In this document: positions 5,070-5,403 of the stretch, one piece after another
Position numbering within the stretch: the first letter of the stretch is position 1
How the letters are laid out: each line of letters starts with the position of its first letter
From: Chitinophaga pinensis
Lineage (GTDB): Bacteria > Bacteroidota > Bacteroidia > UKL13-3
Length of the DNA: 5,403 nt
Direction of reading: 5' to 3'
Assembly (NCBI GenBank): GCA_945876985.1
Contig: CAMCQX010000134.1
Coordinates: 1-5,403, forward strand
Position numbers and translations under genes: made by a program
Notes under the pieces: model-generated
The model's database searches: none
What the model was told of the DNA's origin: nothing
What the model saw: the letters and a program-made list of their open reading frames with translations, nothing else

Positions 5070-5099
5070 CAAAGTTATGATAGAACATTATAAAGTCAA
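5070..5099 (-). promoter_or_regulatory. Bacteroidota-type promoter of the histone H1-like gene
   Basis: On the minus strand, TTG (plus 5097-5099) is followed after exactly 19 bp by TAACTTTG (plus 5070-5077), an exact TAnnTTTG. This is the best promoter in the window. Transcription would start near 5063, giving a leader of roughly 25 bases. That leader contains three ATTT tetranucleotide repeats (plus 5042-5053) and no Shine-Dalgarno sequence. Confidence 0.75.
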
Positions 5100-5100
5100 G

Positions 5101-5403
5101 CATTTGAAATTATTTATTTATATATTTCATAAAAAAATAAAAACATATCTGTTAATAAGTTAAACATAAAAGCTTGAAGATATCAATGTTTATTAATACA
5201 TATAAGAATCATTTTTTTATAAATTACTGTTATTAACTCTTAAAAAAATTATAAACTTATTATAAACAAATCTATAAGCTATAAAATATTTTTATTGATA
5301 TAGTTATATATCAACGCTTGTTAACAACTGATTTCACAGGCTCTCACAAAGATTGATAAAATAATTTTTATAAAAATAAAAAAAAATAAAAAATAAAATG
5401 CAA
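5101..5403. other. AT-rich gene-free region, probable upstream region of a gene beyond the window
   Basis: No reading frame longer than about 16 codons is convincing here. The stretch is extremely rich in A and T and holds a cluster of TTATNAACW 9-mers (5150-5268), a perfect dyad (5295-5314), a TTGTTAACAA palindrome (5318-5327) and an A-rich run ending in ATG CAA at 5398-5403. That ATG follows a leader typical of Bacteroidota starts and could be the first codon of a plus-strand gene, but two codons prove nothing. Confidence 0.6.
5295..5314. promoter_or_regulatory. Perfect 8-bp inverted repeat, operator-like
   Basis: TTGATATA (5295-5302) and TATATCAA (5307-5314) are exact reverse complements separated by GTTA, giving a 20-bp dyad with about one helical turn between half-site centres. 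That geometry suits a dimeric regulator. No T run follows, so it is not a terminator. It lies about 200 bp upstream of the H1-like promoter and about 85 bp before the possible start at 5398. Confidence 0.4.

Noticed and set aside
4532..5080. Long plus-strand reading frame encoding Phe/Leu/Gly/Ala repeats that resembles a hydrophobic membrane protein
   Set aside because: It is the antisense of the Lys/Ala/Pro codons of the H1-like gene. The opposite gene has a matching promoter, terminator and recognisable composition, while this frame begins inside the YciO-type gene and crosses the terminator.
5186..5236. Short plus-strand reading frame of 16 codons in the AT-rich 3' region
   Set aside because: It is too short, with AT-driven composition (Phe, Asn, Tyr, Ile), and has no promoter or family resemblance.

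Overview
The window looks like chromosomal DNA from a member of the Bacteroidota. It is AT-rich, start codons follow A/T-rich leaders rather than Shine-Dalgarno sequences, and several intergenic regions carry the Bacteroidota sigma-factor -7 box (TAnnTTTG). One copy, at 5070-5099, has the matching -33 TTG at a 19-bp spacing. The protein repertoire fits the same phylum: a DUF4140/DUF4139 exported protein, an M23 peptidase with a C-terminal LysM domain, and a Lys/Ala/Pro histone H1-like protein.

Layout. Positions 1-366 hold the end of an acyl-CoA (propionyl-CoA type) carboxylase beta subunit. Next on the plus strand is a compact three-gene group. It has a 60-aa protein (451-633), a minimal nucleotidyltransferase whose start lies 47 bp inside the first gene in another frame (587-1042), and, 4 bp later, an exported DUF4139 protein (1047-2687). 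A gene-free stretch (2688-2904) between convergent genes holds short tandem repeat arrays and an intrinsic terminator for the minus strand. The rest is minus-strand: an M23/LysM cell-wall peptidase (2905-3864), a YciO-type Sua5/YrdC protein (4021-4635), a symmetric terminator (4670-4706), and a histone H1-like DNA-binding protein (4723-5037) with a clear promoter. The last 300 bases or so are very AT-rich without a supported gene. They contain a perfect 8-bp dyad, a second palindrome and a cluster of related 9-mers, and may be the upstream region of a plus-strand gene that begins beyond the window.

How the genes relate. Most look like ordinary chromosomal housekeeping genes that share no pathway. 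The least understood unit is the overlapping small-protein/nucleotidyltransferase pair. Its architecture resembles toxin-antitoxin or minimal nucleotidyltransferase modules, but nothing in the sequence proves such a function. The second notable theme is intergenic: two unrelated 7-bp tandem arrays begin 0 and 3 bases after the stop codons of two different genes, and an 8/9-bp array pair lies nearby. No mobile element, CRISPR array, tRNA or rRNA was seen.
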